Assembly (NCBI GenBank): GCA_003225295.1
Contig: QHYZ01000088.1
Location: forward strand, 1-57,025
Direction: 5' to 3'
DNA: 57,025 nt
From: Acidobacteriota bacterium
GTDB lineage: Bacteria > Acidobacteriota > Terriglobia > Acidiferrales > UBA7541
Position 1 is the stretch's first letter, and each line of letters begins with the position of its first letter. Of the stretch, positions 45,670 to 55,747 are shown in pieces. The notes under the pieces were generated by a model. It was not told where the DNA came from. It made no database searches and saw only the letters and a list, made by a program, of their open reading frames with translations. Both the position numbers and the translations under genes were made by a program.

Positions 45670-46139
45670 GCCTTGCACCCAGTGTTGCTGCGCTTACCTT
45701 TAATTATTCCGCCGTGCGCGCGGCCCGAGTGCCGCGGGCGGTGGCCCTGTATTAGGTTGGCAAGATACCTCGACGTGCGATGCAACAGTCCCGTGGGGGT
45801 CATGAATGCCACAGATTACAAACCGTTCGCCGGGGTGTCAAATTGTAAGAACTGAATATAAAATTCAGCGAAACTCAACGAATGTCGCCGGCATCTTTTT
45901 CAGCGTGTCGAAGGTTCGAACCTCCGTTACTTCCGGAGGGCGGTCGCGACGTGGCCACCTTTCCTACGTCCGGAAGCGCAGCCATCGCTCCCGCAACCAT
46001 CGAGGGCCATGGCGAGGTAGAGTGTTCCACAGTGGCGAGTCGAAACTGACGCCAGCGGCGGAGAGAGGCACAGTCCAGCGTTGCATCGCATACCTTTGGT
46101 ACTGAAACTGATCGAAAAACTCGGCTCGGCCATGATCTC
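45670..46139. other. Intergenic region between uronate isomerase-like and HD-GYP genes
   Basis: About 470 nt, no credible gene. It holds a hairpin CCTCCG-TTACTTC-CGGAGG (45921-45939), which may help end the minus-strand signalling operon, though no T-tract follows it. The sequence GGTTCGAACC just upstream of the hairpin resembles a tRNA T-loop but no cloverleaf can be built around it. Confidence 0.4.
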
Positions 46140-47327
46140 TCAAAGGATGACGCCCGCGTCGCGTCGACGAATGGCGTTGTCCTGGCGCAGCAGGGATGGG
46201 AGCACCGCCGTTGTGCGTTGATCTCCTGCAATGGTCGACCAAGTTTCTGCGGGAATGCTCAAGAACACATTCACAACTTGCAGGTCAAACAGCCGCCCCG
46301 CCTCGCGCCGGATGGTCTCGCGCCCTGCGTCCAATGGGGAACCACGACGATAGGGCCGGTCGGAGGTGATGGGATCGAAACTGTCAGCCACGGCGAAGAT
46401 CCGCGCCCCCAAGCGAATCTCCTCGGCCTGGAGGCCGCGCGGATAGCCACTGCCATCGTGCCGCTCGTGATGTGTGAGAATGATCTCGGCGGCATCTGCC
46501 AGAAACGGGATGCCCTTGACGAGTTCAAATCCGATCTGAACGTGCTGCTGCATGAGGGCCCGCTCATCTGCAGTCAAAGGCCCGGGCTTGAGAAGAATGC
46601 CGTCGGGGATCCCGAGCTTTCCGATATCGTGCAGATAGGCTCCCCTGGCGAGACTTCCGAGCTGTTTGTCCGACCAGCTCATGGCTCGGGCAATCACGAG
46701 CGAGTAGCGACAGACCCGCTGCGAGTGGCCCGCGGTTTCGCTATCACGGAGATCGATCGCCGCGCCCAGCGCCTCCAAGGTATCCTCATAGCTCCCCTCG
46801 ATCTGCTGGAGAGCCGCTTGAAGCTGTGCGGTGCGCTCCACAACCATCTCTTCAAGATGCTGGCGATAGTCTTCGACTTGCTGTTCGAGTTGCCGCTTAT
46901 GCAGGGCTCGCTCAAGGCTCAGAAGAACTACGCTTTCCAGAAGAGGTTTAACGAGATAGTCATCTGCGCCTGATCGCATCGCCTGTACGCCCACGTCCAC
47001 ATCATTCACGCCAGTGGTGACCAAGAAAGCCACGTGCGGGTGTCGGCGGCGAACCTGGGCGAGAAGCTGCATGCCGCTGATACCGGGCATGCGCAAATCC
47101 GAGATGACGGCATCGAATCGCTCGCGCTGTAAGGCTAGGAGGGCCTCTTCGCCATTGCTGGCCGTTGCGCAATAGTAATCAGGCGGTCCCAGGATGATGG
47201 AGAGAAGCTTGGAGGCAGCGAGTTCGTCGTCAACCGCGAGCACGCGGGTGAGAGCGTGCCCACTTGACGCAATTCGGTCGACGATGCTTTCGCTCTCGGG
47301 AGGTAGCTCCTGGTCTGGATTGGCCAT
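46140..47327 (-). CDS. Response regulator with HD-GYP c-di-GMP phosphodiesterase domain
   Basis: 395 residues from ATG 47327. Receiver domain (about 25-145) with phosphate-accepting Asp77 (VISDLRMPG) and Lys127 (VKPL); a coiled-coil linker (145-180); an HD-GYP domain (about 185-395) with His233-Asp234 (YLHDIGK) and the motif HHERHDGSGYP ending in Gly294-Tyr295-Pro296. All key residues for hydrolysing c-di-GMP are present. An alternate ATG at 47369 lies in sequence without similarity. It follows the REC-PilZ gene by 88 nt on the same strand, so the two likely share a transcript with the histidine kinase. Confidence 0.93.
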   Translation of the reverse strand: MANPDQELPPESESIVDRIASSGHALTRVLAVDDELAASKLLSIILGPPDYYCATASNGEEALLALQRERFDAVISDLRMPGISGMQLLAQVRRRHPHVAFLVTTGVNDVDVGVQAMRSGADDYLVKPLLESVVLLSLERALHKRQLEQQVEDYRQHLEEMVVERTAQLQAALQQIEGSYEDTLEALGAAIDLRDSETAGHSQRVCRYSLVIARAMSWSDKQLGSLARGAYLHDIGKLGIPDGILLKPGPLTADERALMQQHVQIGFELVKGIPFLADAAEIILTHHERHDGSGYPRGLQAEEIRLGARIFAVADSFDPITSDRPYRRGSPLDAGRETIRREAGRLFDLQVVNVFLSIPAETWSTIAGDQRTTAVLPSLLRQDNAIRRRDAGVIL

Positions 47328-47415
47328 TCGAAATGTCCAGTTTACCGGGCACGAGGCCCAACTCGCCATTCATGGTGTCACAGGGATGCCGAAGTGAAGC
47401 GCAGTGGCCAAGATC

Positions 47416-48084
47416 TTACTGCAACACCCAAGGCCCGGTCCTCTTGATGAAGCGGCATCCATAGCGCCGCAGCGGCGCACCTTTCGAGTCCACGTGGACA
47501 ATTTTGGCCTGGCCCACGACGCAGTCTTCACCGCCGCTTGTTAAATAGACGTCCACAATGGAATCAGCGTGCAGATCGACGGTGCAGCCACACAGAAAGC
47601 CGCTCATACTCACATTCTCGGTGGTTGCGACCTCGCTGAATTTCTTTCCGTGACTGTCCGTGCCCCCCAGCCTTAGGGGAACACGCAACCGTACGCGCAC
47701 CTCAGTTCGAGCAGGAGTACGACTCGTCTTAGCATTTTGGCGGAGGCACGCCCGTAGTGCATCGAAGTCAATCGGCTTCTCGAAATAGTCCGCGGCACCG
47801 AGCTGTTTGCAATGTTCCTTGGTTTGTCCGCCGGCTTCCCCGCTCACGATAATCACCGGGATCATCTGCGTGCGGCTGAAGGAAGTGAATGTTTGAAGCA
47901 GTTCATAGCCGGAATATTTGGGCATTCGCAGATCGAGCAAAATGGCGTCGGGCCGATGTTCGAGGGCGAGAGCCAGACCCTGCTCCGGCTCGCCCGAGTC
48001 GATGACTTCATAGGTGTCGCTCAGCTCCAGGCGCATGAGACGCCGCAGCGCCTCATCATCGTCCACAACCAATAGCTTTTCCAT
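47416..48084 (-). CDS. Response regulator with PilZ-like output domain
   Basis: 222 residues: receiver (about 1-120) with Asp51 (LLDLRMPK) and Lys in EKPI, then a PilZ-type domain (about 128-215). The PilZ motifs are partly kept: an Arg-rich start (TEVRVRLRVPLR) and NVSMSGFLCG in place of the canonical D/NxSxxG. It probably senses c-di-GMP as a receiver-linked output, though the RxxxR motif is degenerate. Sits 14 nt after the kinase gene, typical of an operon. Start ATG 48084 follows AGGAGGTACTGTCCCA region upstream, a good ribosome site. Confidence 0.88.
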   Translation of the reverse strand: MEKLLVVDDDEALRRLMRLELSDTYEVIDSGEPEQGLALALEHRPDAILLDLRMPKYSGYELLQTFTSFSRTQMIPVIIVSGEAGGQTKEHCKQLGAADYFEKPIDFDALRACLRQNAKTSRTPARTEVRVRLRVPLRLGGTDSHGKKFSEVATTENVSMSGFLCGCTVDLHADSIVDVYLTSGGEDCVVGQAKIVHVDSKGAPLRRYGCRFIKRTGPWVLQ

Positions 48085-48098
48085 TGGGACAGTACCTC

Positions 48099-50354
48099 CT
48101 ATTGGCTGGAACCGATTTCGCTTGGCTTAAGATCGTTGACACTGCTCGAAGCGGGTCCCTTCCCACCATCGAGCACCTCGCGAACCTTGCGGATAAGAAC
48201 TTCTTCTGTGAATGGCTTGTGCAGCAGGTGCATTTTCGGATCCAGAACGCCGTGCCCGGCAATAAAGCTGTCGGTATAACCCGACATGTAGAGCACTTTC
48301 ATTCCCGGCTGGCGCGAAAACAATTGTTCTGCCAGCACCCGGCCGTTCATACCAGGCATGACGACATCGGTAAGCAGGAGATCAAATTTTCCTCCGAAGC
48401 GTGTGGCCAATTCCAGGGCCTTTTCACCGTTCTCTGCCGACAACACACGGAATCCGCCGCCTTCAAGAAAGGTCTGCGCCAGCTTTCTCAAGGGATCGGC
48501 ATCCTCCACCAGAAGAATGGTTTCCGAGCCGCGCAGTTTTTCTCTGGAGTCGGTTATCGGCGCATCTACTACCAGCTGACCCACATGTTGGGGGAGATAA
48601 ATTTGAAAGGACGTACCCTTCCCCAGCGCACTGTCCACCCAAATATAGCCGTTGCTCTGCTTAACGACGCCGTACACCGTGGAAAGCCCCAGCCCCGTAC
48701 CTTTGCCCCGCTCCTTGGTGGTGAAAAAGGGTTCAAAGATGTGCGTGAGCGTTCCAGCGTCCATGCCCGTCCCCGTGTCGGTCACCGTCAGTATCACGTA
48801 GCTTCCAACCTTGGAACCCGGATGGTTCCAGGTGTAGGCTTGGTCCAGCTCCACATTGCCGGTCTGGATTTTGAGTTTGCCGCCCATGGGCATGGCGTCG
48901 CGCGCGTTAACTGCCAGGTTCATGATGACCTGCTCGATCTGGCTCTGGTCGGCTTTCACGTTGCCCAGCTCAGGATCCAGCGCCAGCGACACTTCGATGT
49001 CTTCTCCCAGCAGCCGCGGAAGCATTTTTTCCATATCGGAAGCGAGCGTGTTGAGGTTGAGGACCGCGGGCGTCAAGACCTGTTGTCGGCTGAACGCTAG
49101 CAACTGTTTGGTCAATGAGGCGGCTCGCTGGCCGGCCTTCTCGATTTCGAGGGCATGTTCACGCAGTGCAGTGTTTGTGCTTAGGGCCTTGCCCAGCACT
49201 CTGCTGTAACCGATGATGACTCCGAGAAGATTGTTGAAGTCGTGCGCGATTCCTCCCGACAACCGCCCGATCGCCTCCATCTTCTGCGCCATTCGCAGTT
49301 GTCGTTCGAGCACGCGTTTCTCGGTCACGTCCTCCGCAAACACCTCAAAGTACGCCGGGGCGCCGTTTTCATCGTTGATGCTGCGGCCCGAGCATCGCAC
49401 GGTGATCGGCGTGCCGTCCTGCCGCTTCCACTCCATTTCGACGTCCTTAGCTTCTTCGGTGCCAGTGAGGAGCTCACCCAAACGCTGATATTCGCCGGTG
49501 TGCCGGAAGATGTCACTTGCCAAGTCTTTCCGGAGAAGCTCCTCCTCTAAGTCATAGCCGAGCATCTTCTGGAACGCCGGATTAACTTGTAGAAATCGGC
49601 CAGACGGGCTGGAGCGATAAATCCCATACGGTGCGTCTTCCACCACCGACCGAAACCCTGCCTCCGACTGCCGCAGAGCCTCCTCCGCCCTTTTGCGCTC
49701 GGTGATGTCGCGATTCACAATTACAAGCTTTTCAGGATCGCCATTGGCATTCCTAATGACGCTTGATGTTGATTCCAGCACCAGCCATGTGCCGTTCTTG
49801 TGGCGAACACGGTACTCCAGCGTTTTTCCTATTCCGGAGCGCCGCGCATCCTCGGCGGCTTGCTTGACGCGGTCACGATCATCGGGGTGAATCTGCTCGA
49901 AAGACGAGGAGGCCTGCAATTCCTCTGGCGAGTATCCCAGGGCCTTCTGAAAGGAGAGACTGTTGTAGAGCTGCCTCCCTTCCATATCTACCACCGCGAT
50001 CATGTCGGCGGCGTTCTCACTGATGAGGTGAAAGAGTCCTTCCCGTTCCACCAGCTGCCTGCGGATCCGATAGATCAGCAGATGCTGATAGATGGTGTAA
50101 AGATCGAAGAGGAAAACCAGACCTACTAGCCCGCGAATGGCCTGCGGTAGCACGTTGAGCGAGTAGAAGTCTTGATGTTGGTGCGCGTTGGGAAGAAGAA
50201 AAGAAGCCAGCCCAATGGTCAGCAGAAGAGTGATGATGGCCGCTGCGGTCCACAGCCACCACTCCCGGCGCTCAATCCGCCGGAAGTTCACGCGAAGCAC
50301 CTTAGCTTGTGCGTCTCCCAGCCCGCCCACAGTATTCGGCTTGTGCAGTTGCAA
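48099..50354 (-). CDS. Hybrid sensor histidine kinase (2 TM, PAS-PAS, HisKA, HATPase, REC)
   Basis: 751 residues. Two membrane helices (about 34-54 and 72-94), PAS domain 1 (about 103-225), PAS domain 2 (230-345), dimerisation/phosphoacceptor helix with His371 (GGIAHDFNNLLG), an ATPase domain with N box (NLAVNARDAM) and G boxes (DTGTGMD, GKGTGLGLSTV), and a C-terminal receiver (about 622-740) with Asp in LLLTDVVMPG. The HDFNN box and fused receiver are typical of cytosolic-PAS hybrid kinases. Start TTG 50354 is the longest choice; GTGs at residues 19 and 22 are alternatives. It heads the signalling block with the two response regulators. Confidence 0.93.
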   Translation of the reverse strand: MQLHKPNTVGGLGDAQAKVLRVNFRRIERREWWLWTAAAIITLLLTIGLASFLLPNAHQHQDFYSLNVLPQAIRGLVGLVFLFDLYTIYQHLLIYRIRRQLVEREGLFHLISENAADMIAVVDMEGRQLYNSLSFQKALGYSPEELQASSSFEQIHPDDRDRVKQAAEDARRSGIGKTLEYRVRHKNGTWLVLESTSSVIRNANGDPEKLVIVNRDITERKRAEEALRQSEAGFRSVVEDAPYGIYRSSPSGRFLQVNPAFQKMLGYDLEEELLRKDLASDIFRHTGEYQRLGELLTGTEEAKDVEMEWKRQDGTPITVRCSGRSINDENGAPAYFEVFAEDVTEKRVLERQLRMAQKMEAIGRLSGGIAHDFNNLLGVIIGYSRVLGKALSTNTALREHALEIEKAGQRAASLTKQLLAFSRQQVLTPAVLNLNTLASDMEKMLPRLLGEDIEVSLALDPELGNVKADQSQIEQVIMNLAVNARDAMPMGGKLKIQTGNVELDQAYTWNHPGSKVGSYVILTVTDTGTGMDAGTLTHIFEPFFTTKERGKGTGLGLSTVYGVVKQSNGYIWVDSALGKGTSFQIYLPQHVGQLVVDAPITDSREKLRGSETILLVEDADPLRKLAQTFLEGGGFRVLSAENGEKALELATRFGGKFDLLLTDVVMPGMNGRVLAEQLFSRQPGMKVLYMSGYTDSFIAGHGVLDPKMHLLHKPFTEEVLIRKVREVLDGGKGPASSSVNDLKPSEIGSSQ

Positions 50355-50783
50355 TAATCACCTATTGGCCTGCGCTTTTCCCCGCGGCCACCAGTCTTTA
50401 CGCTATCGGGAAGTTGCCAGCTGAGTCAATGGCCTCTGAGGATCGTGTTCTCAAAGTGCTGATAGCGTGCTCGTCGGCGGACGCACATCCAGCTGGCTCT
50501 TCGCCAATAAGGTCGGCAGCGACAGAGGCTGCTCGGTTCAAAGGCAGGAATCAGAGGAAGGAAGAAGAAAACAGACTTGACCTCTCGGATGGAAGGCGGT
50601 GAGTCGACTACTGAGAAAAATCCTCTTGCCAGCATCTAAATGCGCGGTCGACAGGCGGTGTCGGGCTTCCGTGCGGGATGTCTATAAGCAACAGTTATTC
50701 TCCGCCGGACTCCTTGGTGGGGCGGCAACGTTGACCGGGGTTTTCAAGCGGTGCTAGCATCCCGGTCTGATGGAGAGAGACGC
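50355..50783. other. Intergenic region between hybrid kinase and TPR lipoprotein genes
   Basis: About 430 nt between divergent genes; no open frame resembles a protein and I found no clear repeat or promoter. It must contain the promoters of both units. Confidence 0.5.
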
Positions 50784-52211
50784 ATGCGGAAGGCGTTATG
50801 CTCGATCTTTGGCCAAATGTTGCTTCTCGCGGGGTGCGCTGTGGGAGCTCAAGAGTCCGCGGCGCTTCCGGAATTACGCTCTCTCGGCCTCGACAATATG
50901 TCGCCCGGTATCCGGGAGCAGATTCAAGAAGCTTACCGTGAGGCCCGGGCCCACCTGGGTGACGACGCCGTATGCGGACGGTTGGGCATGGTCCTCGAGA
51001 CATATGGCCTGCTCAAAGACGCGGCACGGTGCTACCGGCGTGCCGCCCAACTGGCCCCTTCAACTTTCCGGTGGGCTTATTACCTGGGCGTGGTCGAGGC
51101 TGGGGAAGGACAATGCGACGCGGCGGCCTCCACCCTTCGCCTGAGCCTGCGTCTCGATCCCAACTATGTCCCCGCACAATTACGGCTAGCGAGCTGCCTG
51201 CTGGCTTCCGCCGATTGGATCCGAAGCGGTGAGCTCTATGCCGCGATAACAAAACATCACCCTGATAATGCTGACGCCTACTACGGACTGGGACGGGTAC
51301 GCGCTGCCGGCCACGACTTGGCGGGCGCAGCCGAAGCTTACCGCCAGGCCTGTGCGCTGTATCCCAATTTCGGAGCGGCGCATTACGCTCTGGCTCTGGT
51401 CTATCGTGCGCTCGGCCAGGTTGGCCAAGCCGAAGAACAGCTTCACCTCTACGAAAGAGACAAGGACCGTGCTCCCCCGGCCGGTGACCCGCTATTCGAT
51501 GAGGTTCGGGCACTCAACCGAAGCGCAACGCAACAGATACAAATTGGCATTGAGCTCGAGCGACAAGGGAGGCTTGAGGAATCCGTTGCCGCACACGAGA
51601 AGGCAGTCGAAATCGATTCGCAATTGGTTCAGGCGCATGTGAATCTGGTCGAGCTTTACGGGCGGCTGGGTCAATTCGAGAAGGCCGAGGAGCACTTTCG
51701 CACGGCCTCCCATCTGGATCCCGGTTCCTCCGAGGGCTATTACAATTACGGGGTGCTTCTCCTGAGCGCTGAAAAATATCAGCAGGCCGAGAACGCTTTT
51801 CAAAAAACCATCGAGATCGACCCCTTTCACGCGGGGGCCCACAACAACCTGGGGTTCCTCTTGGAGCGGCAAGGCAGATTGTTGGAAGCCGAGGCCGAGT
51901 ACCAGAGAGCCGTGGAGAATAAACCTAACAATCGCCAAGCACACTTCAACCTGGGACGCGTATTGGTGAATCTTGGGAAGTACGAGCAAGGAATTCAAGA
52001 GCTCGAAAAAACCATCGAACCGGAAGATGAAGACACTCCTCGATACAAGTACGCGCTCGGCGCGGCTTTCGCCCGCTCGGGAGACCGACAGAATGCCTTG
52101 CGTTATATCCGCCAAGCCCGTGATGGTGCTGTGGCACTCGGTCAATCCGGATTGGTTGCCAGCATGGAGCGCGACCTTCACACTCTCGAAGCGCCGAGAA
52201 CCCCACAGTGA
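50784..52211 (+). CDS. TPR-repeat lipoprotein
   Basis: 475 residues from ATG 50784 (GGAGAGAG upstream). The N-terminus has a lipobox LLAGC with Cys18, so it is probably a lipoprotein, unlike the other TPR proteins in this window, which have ordinary signal peptides. About ten TPRs follow, the clearest in residues 250-440 (e.g. [22 protein letters not shown]). The stop overlaps the GTG of the CRTAC1-type gene by four bases (GTGA), so the two are tightly coupled. Function is unknown; a lipid-anchored scaffold for the coupled protein is a reasonable inference. Confidence 0.88.
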   Translation: MRKALCSIFGQMLLLAGCAVGAQESAALPELRSLGLDNMSPGIREQIQEAYREARAHLGDDAVCGRLGMVLETYGLLKDAARCYRRAAQLAPSTFRWAYYLGVVEAGEGQCDAAASTLRLSLRLDPNYVPAQLRLASCLLASADWIRSGELYAAITKHHPDNADAYYGLGRVRAAGHDLAGAAEAYRQACALYPNFGAAHYALALVYRALGQVGQAEEQLHLYERDKDRAPPAGDPLFDEVRALNRSATQQIQIGIELERQGRLEESVAAHEKAVEIDSQLVQAHVNLVELYGRLGQFEKAEEHFRTASHLDPGSSEGYYNYGVLLLSAEKYQQAENAFQKTIEIDPFHAGAHNNLGFLLERQGRLLEAEAEYQRAVENKPNNRQAHFNLGRVLVNLGKYEQGIQELEKTIEPEDEDTPRYKYALGAAFARSGDRQNALRYIRQARDGAVALGQSGLVASMERDLHTLEAPRTPQ

Positions 52212-54007
52212 AGGAAAAGAAGCGCGTCAGTCGCTCACAAAGAGAAGAACACAACCGCCTTCTGGGGCGGCGTAGCTTCCTGCAGCTGCTATGCTTAGGC
52301 CTTGCTCGACAGATAGGGATCCCGGGAACCGCTGCTTTTGCCAACCCTTCGTCCATTCCACTTTTCCGCGAGGCGGCCGAGGAAGTCGGGCTGAAGTTCC
52401 ACCATTTCACCGGCACCATAGGACAGTACTTTATGCCGGAAATCATGGGCGCTGGGGTCGCGTTATTCGATTACGACAATGACGGCGATCTAGATGTGTA
52501 TCTACTGCAGGGGACCATGCTCGACCCTACCGAGGATCCTCGCAAAGCGAAGTTTCCCCCTCCGCCGGGGTGGAAGCCCGGGAACCGGCTCTTCCGCAAT
52601 CTGCTCAGCGAGACGGGAAAGCTCGAGTTCGTGGACGTCACTGAAAAGGCCGGAGTGGGGCACGTGGGTTACGGAATGGGAGTGGCTGTCGGTGACTACG
52701 ATAACGATGGCTTCCAAGACCTGTACGTCACAAACTTCGGACATAACGTTCTCTATCACAACAACGGCGACGGGACGTTCACCGATGTCACCGTCCAAGC
52801 CGGGGTCGATGACCTGCGTTGGAGCACCAGCGCCGCGTGGGTTGATTATGACCGCGATGGGCGCCTTGATCTTTTCGTAGCGAACTATCTGGACTTCACA
52901 GTGAAAGGAAATAAGCAGTGCTATGCGTCGACAGGCGAGCGAGATTATTGCACGCCGAAAATGTACCAGCCTGTGCCGGCGCGTCTCTTCCATAATCGCG
53001 GTGACGGAACATTCGAAGATGTGACCGAATCGGCAGGAATTGGAGCGGCCATCGGGCCGGGCCTCGGAGTCGTCTGTGCCGACTTCAACAGCGATGGCTG
53101 GCCAGACATTTACGTCGCCAATGACGGCGCCGCCGCTCATCTGTGGATCAACCAGCGAAACGGCACGTTCAAAGAGCAGGGCTTGTTGTCAGGAACCGCA
53201 TACAACGCTGAGGGCGCTCCACAAGCTGGCATGGGTGTGGCTGCTGGCGATTTCGACGATGATGGAGACGAAGACATCTTTAAGACCAATTTGACCAATG
53301 AGGGCGGCAACCTGTACGTCAACGATGGTCGCGCAAACTTCTATGATGCGTCGGCGGAATTTGGCCTACTGCAGCCGACCGTTCCTTACACCGGATTCGG
53401 CACGGACTGGTTAGACTACAACAACGACGGATACCTGGATCTGTTTATCGCCAACGGAGCTGTGAACCGCATTGAGTCGTTGCGCGGCAGTCCCTATCCG
53501 TTTCATCAGAATAACCAGCTATTTCGCAATGAGGGTGACGGAAAGAAATTCCGAGAGATGACCGGAGTCGCCGGGCCGGCTTTGGCCCTCTCGGAAGTAA
53601 GCCGGGGAGCAGCCTTCGGCGATGTTAACAACGATGGCGCAATTGACGTTGTGGTGGCCAACAACAACGGCCCCGCGCGGCTGCTGCTCAACCAGACCCG
53701 CTCCTTGAACCATAATCACTGGCTACTGGTTCGACTGGAAGCGGCCAATGGCAACCGCTTCGCGATGGGCGCCAAGGTCGAAGTTCGCCTACGCGGGCGA
53801 AAACTCTTGCGGCGCGCCCACACCGACGGAAGCTATCTAAGCGCCAATGACGTGCGGGTTCATTTTGGACTGGGGGACAGTGCCAAGATCGAAAAACTGA
53901 CGGTGTTCTGGCCGGACGGCCGGGGTGAAGAATGGGATCGAGTTGACGCGGATCGCATGGTCACCATTCGCCAAGGAACCGGCCGCAGCCTCAGGGGCCC
54001 AGGCTAG
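52208..54007 (+). CDS. CRTAC1-type secreted protein (FG-GAP repeats + ASPIC/UnbV), copy 2
   Basis: 599 residues, GTG start inside the stop of the TPR lipoprotein gene. A Tat-type N-terminus ([12 protein letters not shown]) followed by AFAN is likely a signal sequence. The propeller is lined with DxDNDG-type calcium loops ([47 protein letters not shown]). The C-terminus is an ASPIC/UnbV domain ([20 protein letters not shown]). Architecture equals copy 1 at 23377, but export seems to be Tat instead of Sec and no cytochrome follows it here. Function not established. Confidence 0.92.
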   Translation: MKEKKRVSRSQREEHNRLLGRRSFLQLLCLGLARQIGIPGTAAFANPSSIPLFREAAEEVGLKFHHFTGTIGQYFMPEIMGAGVALFDYDNDGDLDVYLLQGTMLDPTEDPRKAKFPPPPGWKPGNRLFRNLLSETGKLEFVDVTEKAGVGHVGYGMGVAVGDYDNDGFQDLYVTNFGHNVLYHNNGDGTFTDVTVQAGVDDLRWSTSAAWVDYDRDGRLDLFVANYLDFTVKGNKQCYASTGERDYCTPKMYQPVPARLFHNRGDGTFEDVTESAGIGAAIGPGLGVVCADFNSDGWPDIYVANDGAAAHLWINQRNGTFKEQGLLSGTAYNAEGAPQAGMGVAAGDFDDDGDEDIFKTNLTNEGGNLYVNDGRANFYDASAEFGLLQPTVPYTGFGTDWLDYNNDGYLDLFIANGAVNRIESLRGSPYPFHQNNQLFRNEGDGKKFREMTGVAGPALALSEVSRGAAFGDVNNDGAIDVVVANNNGPARLLLNQTRSLNHNHWLLVRLEAANGNRFAMGAKVEVRLRGRKLLRRAHTDGSYLSANDVRVHFGLGDSAKIEKLTVFWPDGRGEEWDRVDADRMVTIRQGTGRSLRGPG

Positions 54008-55341
54008 GATTGCGGAGCTGTTCGCTCGGTCACCAGCGAGTCGGAAACCTCGACGGAGGGCGTCTCGGGACGCGGGCCGCGATACGGTGGGCCAGACAGG
54101 GATTCGATCAGAAATCGCGGAGGCTTCAGGGCGGGAATCTCAAAATGCTTCTCCAGTGCGATTGAGCCGGCCCCCAGAACGCTGGCTTCGTCGCCCAAGT
54201 TGCCAAAGCGGATGCTCACATTCTCGGTCGAATATCGCAGCGCCTGCCTTTTGACTACTTTTATCACCTGCTCAAGCAGACCTTGTCCCGCGAGCTTAAG
54301 CCGCTGGTCGAGAACCAGCACGGAAGGATTGAAGAGATTCACTAGGTTAGCGAGACCCAATCCTAGGTATTTCGCCGCCTGGTCGACAATGGCGCTGCAA
54401 GTCTTGTCGCCCATCTCGGCAGCCTTCAGGACCATCCACCCTGAAACTGCCGCGGGCTCGCCGCCGGCCAGTCGAATCACTTCCGAGCCACTCCCTTCGG
54501 CGATGGCTTTTCGGATCCTGGCCTCGATGGCGGCCGCTCCCGCAAGTGCTTCGAGGCAGCCAAAACTGCCACACCTGCAGGCGGGACCTTCCTCGGTCAT
54601 GTGCGTATGGCCAAGTTCTCCCGCCGCATACCCTGCGCCATGTAACAGTTTCCCGCCGCTAATGATCCCCGCACCGATTCCGGTCTTGCCGTATTCTACG
54701 TAAATCATATCCTCAGTCATGGCGCCTGCCCCGAGCGTCCTTTCCGCCACTGCCTTGGCGCTGGCGAAGTTCGTTACCTGGACGGGAACTGCAAATTCTT
54801 TCTCGAAAATGCGGCGAAGCGGCACGTGCTTGATAGATTCGATTGTTGAAGACATCACCATAGTGCCTTCCTGACTATTGACCAGGCCCGACCCGGCAAT
54901 GCCAATGCCGAGAAGCGATTCTGCTTTAGGGCCGGCCTGCCGCATGGCTTGGTGCGCGCAGGAAAGCAGCTGATGCGCCAACCCGTTCATGCCGCCTTCC
55001 AATTGCGTGGCCTCTCGCGCGATCGAGTGGATTTGCGGACGAAGATCCATGACCGCCGCGAGCACAGCTTCATCGTCAAACCCAACTCCCAGGAAGAAGC
55101 CATGCTCCTCGTGGAGACGAAGCAGAATCCGTTTCCTTCCCACCGAGTTGTCTGAGCGTCCAGCTTCAACCAGCCTTCCCTGCTTCAGTAAGTCGCGCAC
55201 GAGCCCAGAGATGGCGCTCCGCTGCAGATGAGTGAGCTCGTGAATCTCTACCTGAGACAGGGAGCCAAACCTCCGCACCAGGCCCTCGATAACGTGCAGG
55301 TCGCGTTCGCGCTGGGTCCGGCAATGCTTTATTCGGTACAT
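54004..55341 (-). CDS. ROK-family transcriptional repressor
   Basis: 445 residues. An N-terminal winged helix (about 10-75; VEIHELTHLQRSAISGLVRDLL) is fused to a ROK sugar-binding domain. The ROK zinc site is complete: His245 (GELGH) and Cys255, Cys257, Cys262 (CRCGSFGCLEA). The usual catalytic Asp of ROK kinases (ND-A) is Phe192 (NFASAK), so it is not a kinase, as usual for regulators such as NagC/XylR. It ends against the CRTAC1-type gene (4-base overlap of stops) and is divergent to Oar-like receptor 3 across inverted repeats at 55413-55465. Expected to repress the receptor until its sugar ligand binds; that ligand is unknown. Confidence 0.92.
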   Translation of the reverse strand: MYRIKHCRTQRERDLHVIEGLVRRFGSLSQVEIHELTHLQRSAISGLVRDLLKQGRLVEAGRSDNSVGRKRILLRLHEEHGFFLGVGFDDEAVLAAVMDLRPQIHSIAREATQLEGGMNGLAHQLLSCAHQAMRQAGPKAESLLGIGIAGSGLVNSQEGTMVMSSTIESIKHVPLRRIFEKEFAVPVQVTNFASAKAVAERTLGAGAMTEDMIYVEYGKTGIGAGIISGGKLLHGAGYAAGELGHTHMTEEGPACRCGSFGCLEALAGAAAIEARIRKAIAEGSGSEVIRLAGGEPAAVSGWMVLKAAEMGDKTCSAIVDQAAKYLGLGLANLVNLFNPSVLVLDQRLKLAGQGLLEQVIKVVKRQALRYSTENVSIRFGNLGDEASVLGAGSIALEKHFEIPALKPPRFLIESLSGPPYRGPRPETPSVEVSDSLVTERTAPQS

Positions 55342-55412
55342 TGGACCTGCCGCTGGTGGTGTGAGATCGTTTTTCCCAATGAAGCAAACCGCAAAAATAA
55401 ATCTGAATGCAT

Positions 55413-55465
55413 AACTAAGTCCACGTTGCTGGGGTCATTTTGCACCAACTTAGTTCTAAAATGAC
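55413..55465. promoter_or_regulatory. Two interleaved inverted repeats (candidate ROK operators) ahead of receptor 3
   Basis: Arms AACTAAGT (55413-55420) and ACTTAGTT (55448-55455) are exact complements, and so are GTCATTTT (55434-55441) and AAAATGAC (55458-55465). A perfect -35 box TTGACA starts 10 nt further on (55476-55481), with a weaker -10 near GATAGC (55498). Binding here would occlude the promoter of Oar-like receptor 3. Confidence 0.6.
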
Positions 55466-55747
55466 AAAAAAATACTTGACAAAGCATTCCTCGGGTTGAT
55501 AGCTTCCGTTAAAAGTCGGGGAGCAAGGAGTGCTTCTTTTACGACGGGGTGTCCTAGAGGTGCGACGGACCGCGATCGCGTCACCGAAATCACCGCTAGC
55601 GTGGGCGTGTGGCTAGAGTGTGATTGCTTTTCGAAACATTTCCAAACTATATCCGCTCGCGGGCAATAGGCTGACTGGGAATACTGTCTAGGCACGCGTG
55701 AGCTGGCGAAAGGCTGCCGTCAAGGTCGAACGGAAGGAGACAAGAGG

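Noticed and set aside
45913-45930. tRNA-like T-loop sequence GGTTCGAACC
   Set aside because: It is a plain palindrome; no acceptor, D or anticodon stems can be built around it.
46218-46973. Plus-strand frame of 251 codons
   Set aside because: It is antisense to the HD-GYP response regulator gene.
48084-49100. Plus-strand frame of 338 codons
   Set aside because: It is antisense to the ATPase and receiver domains of the hybrid kinase.
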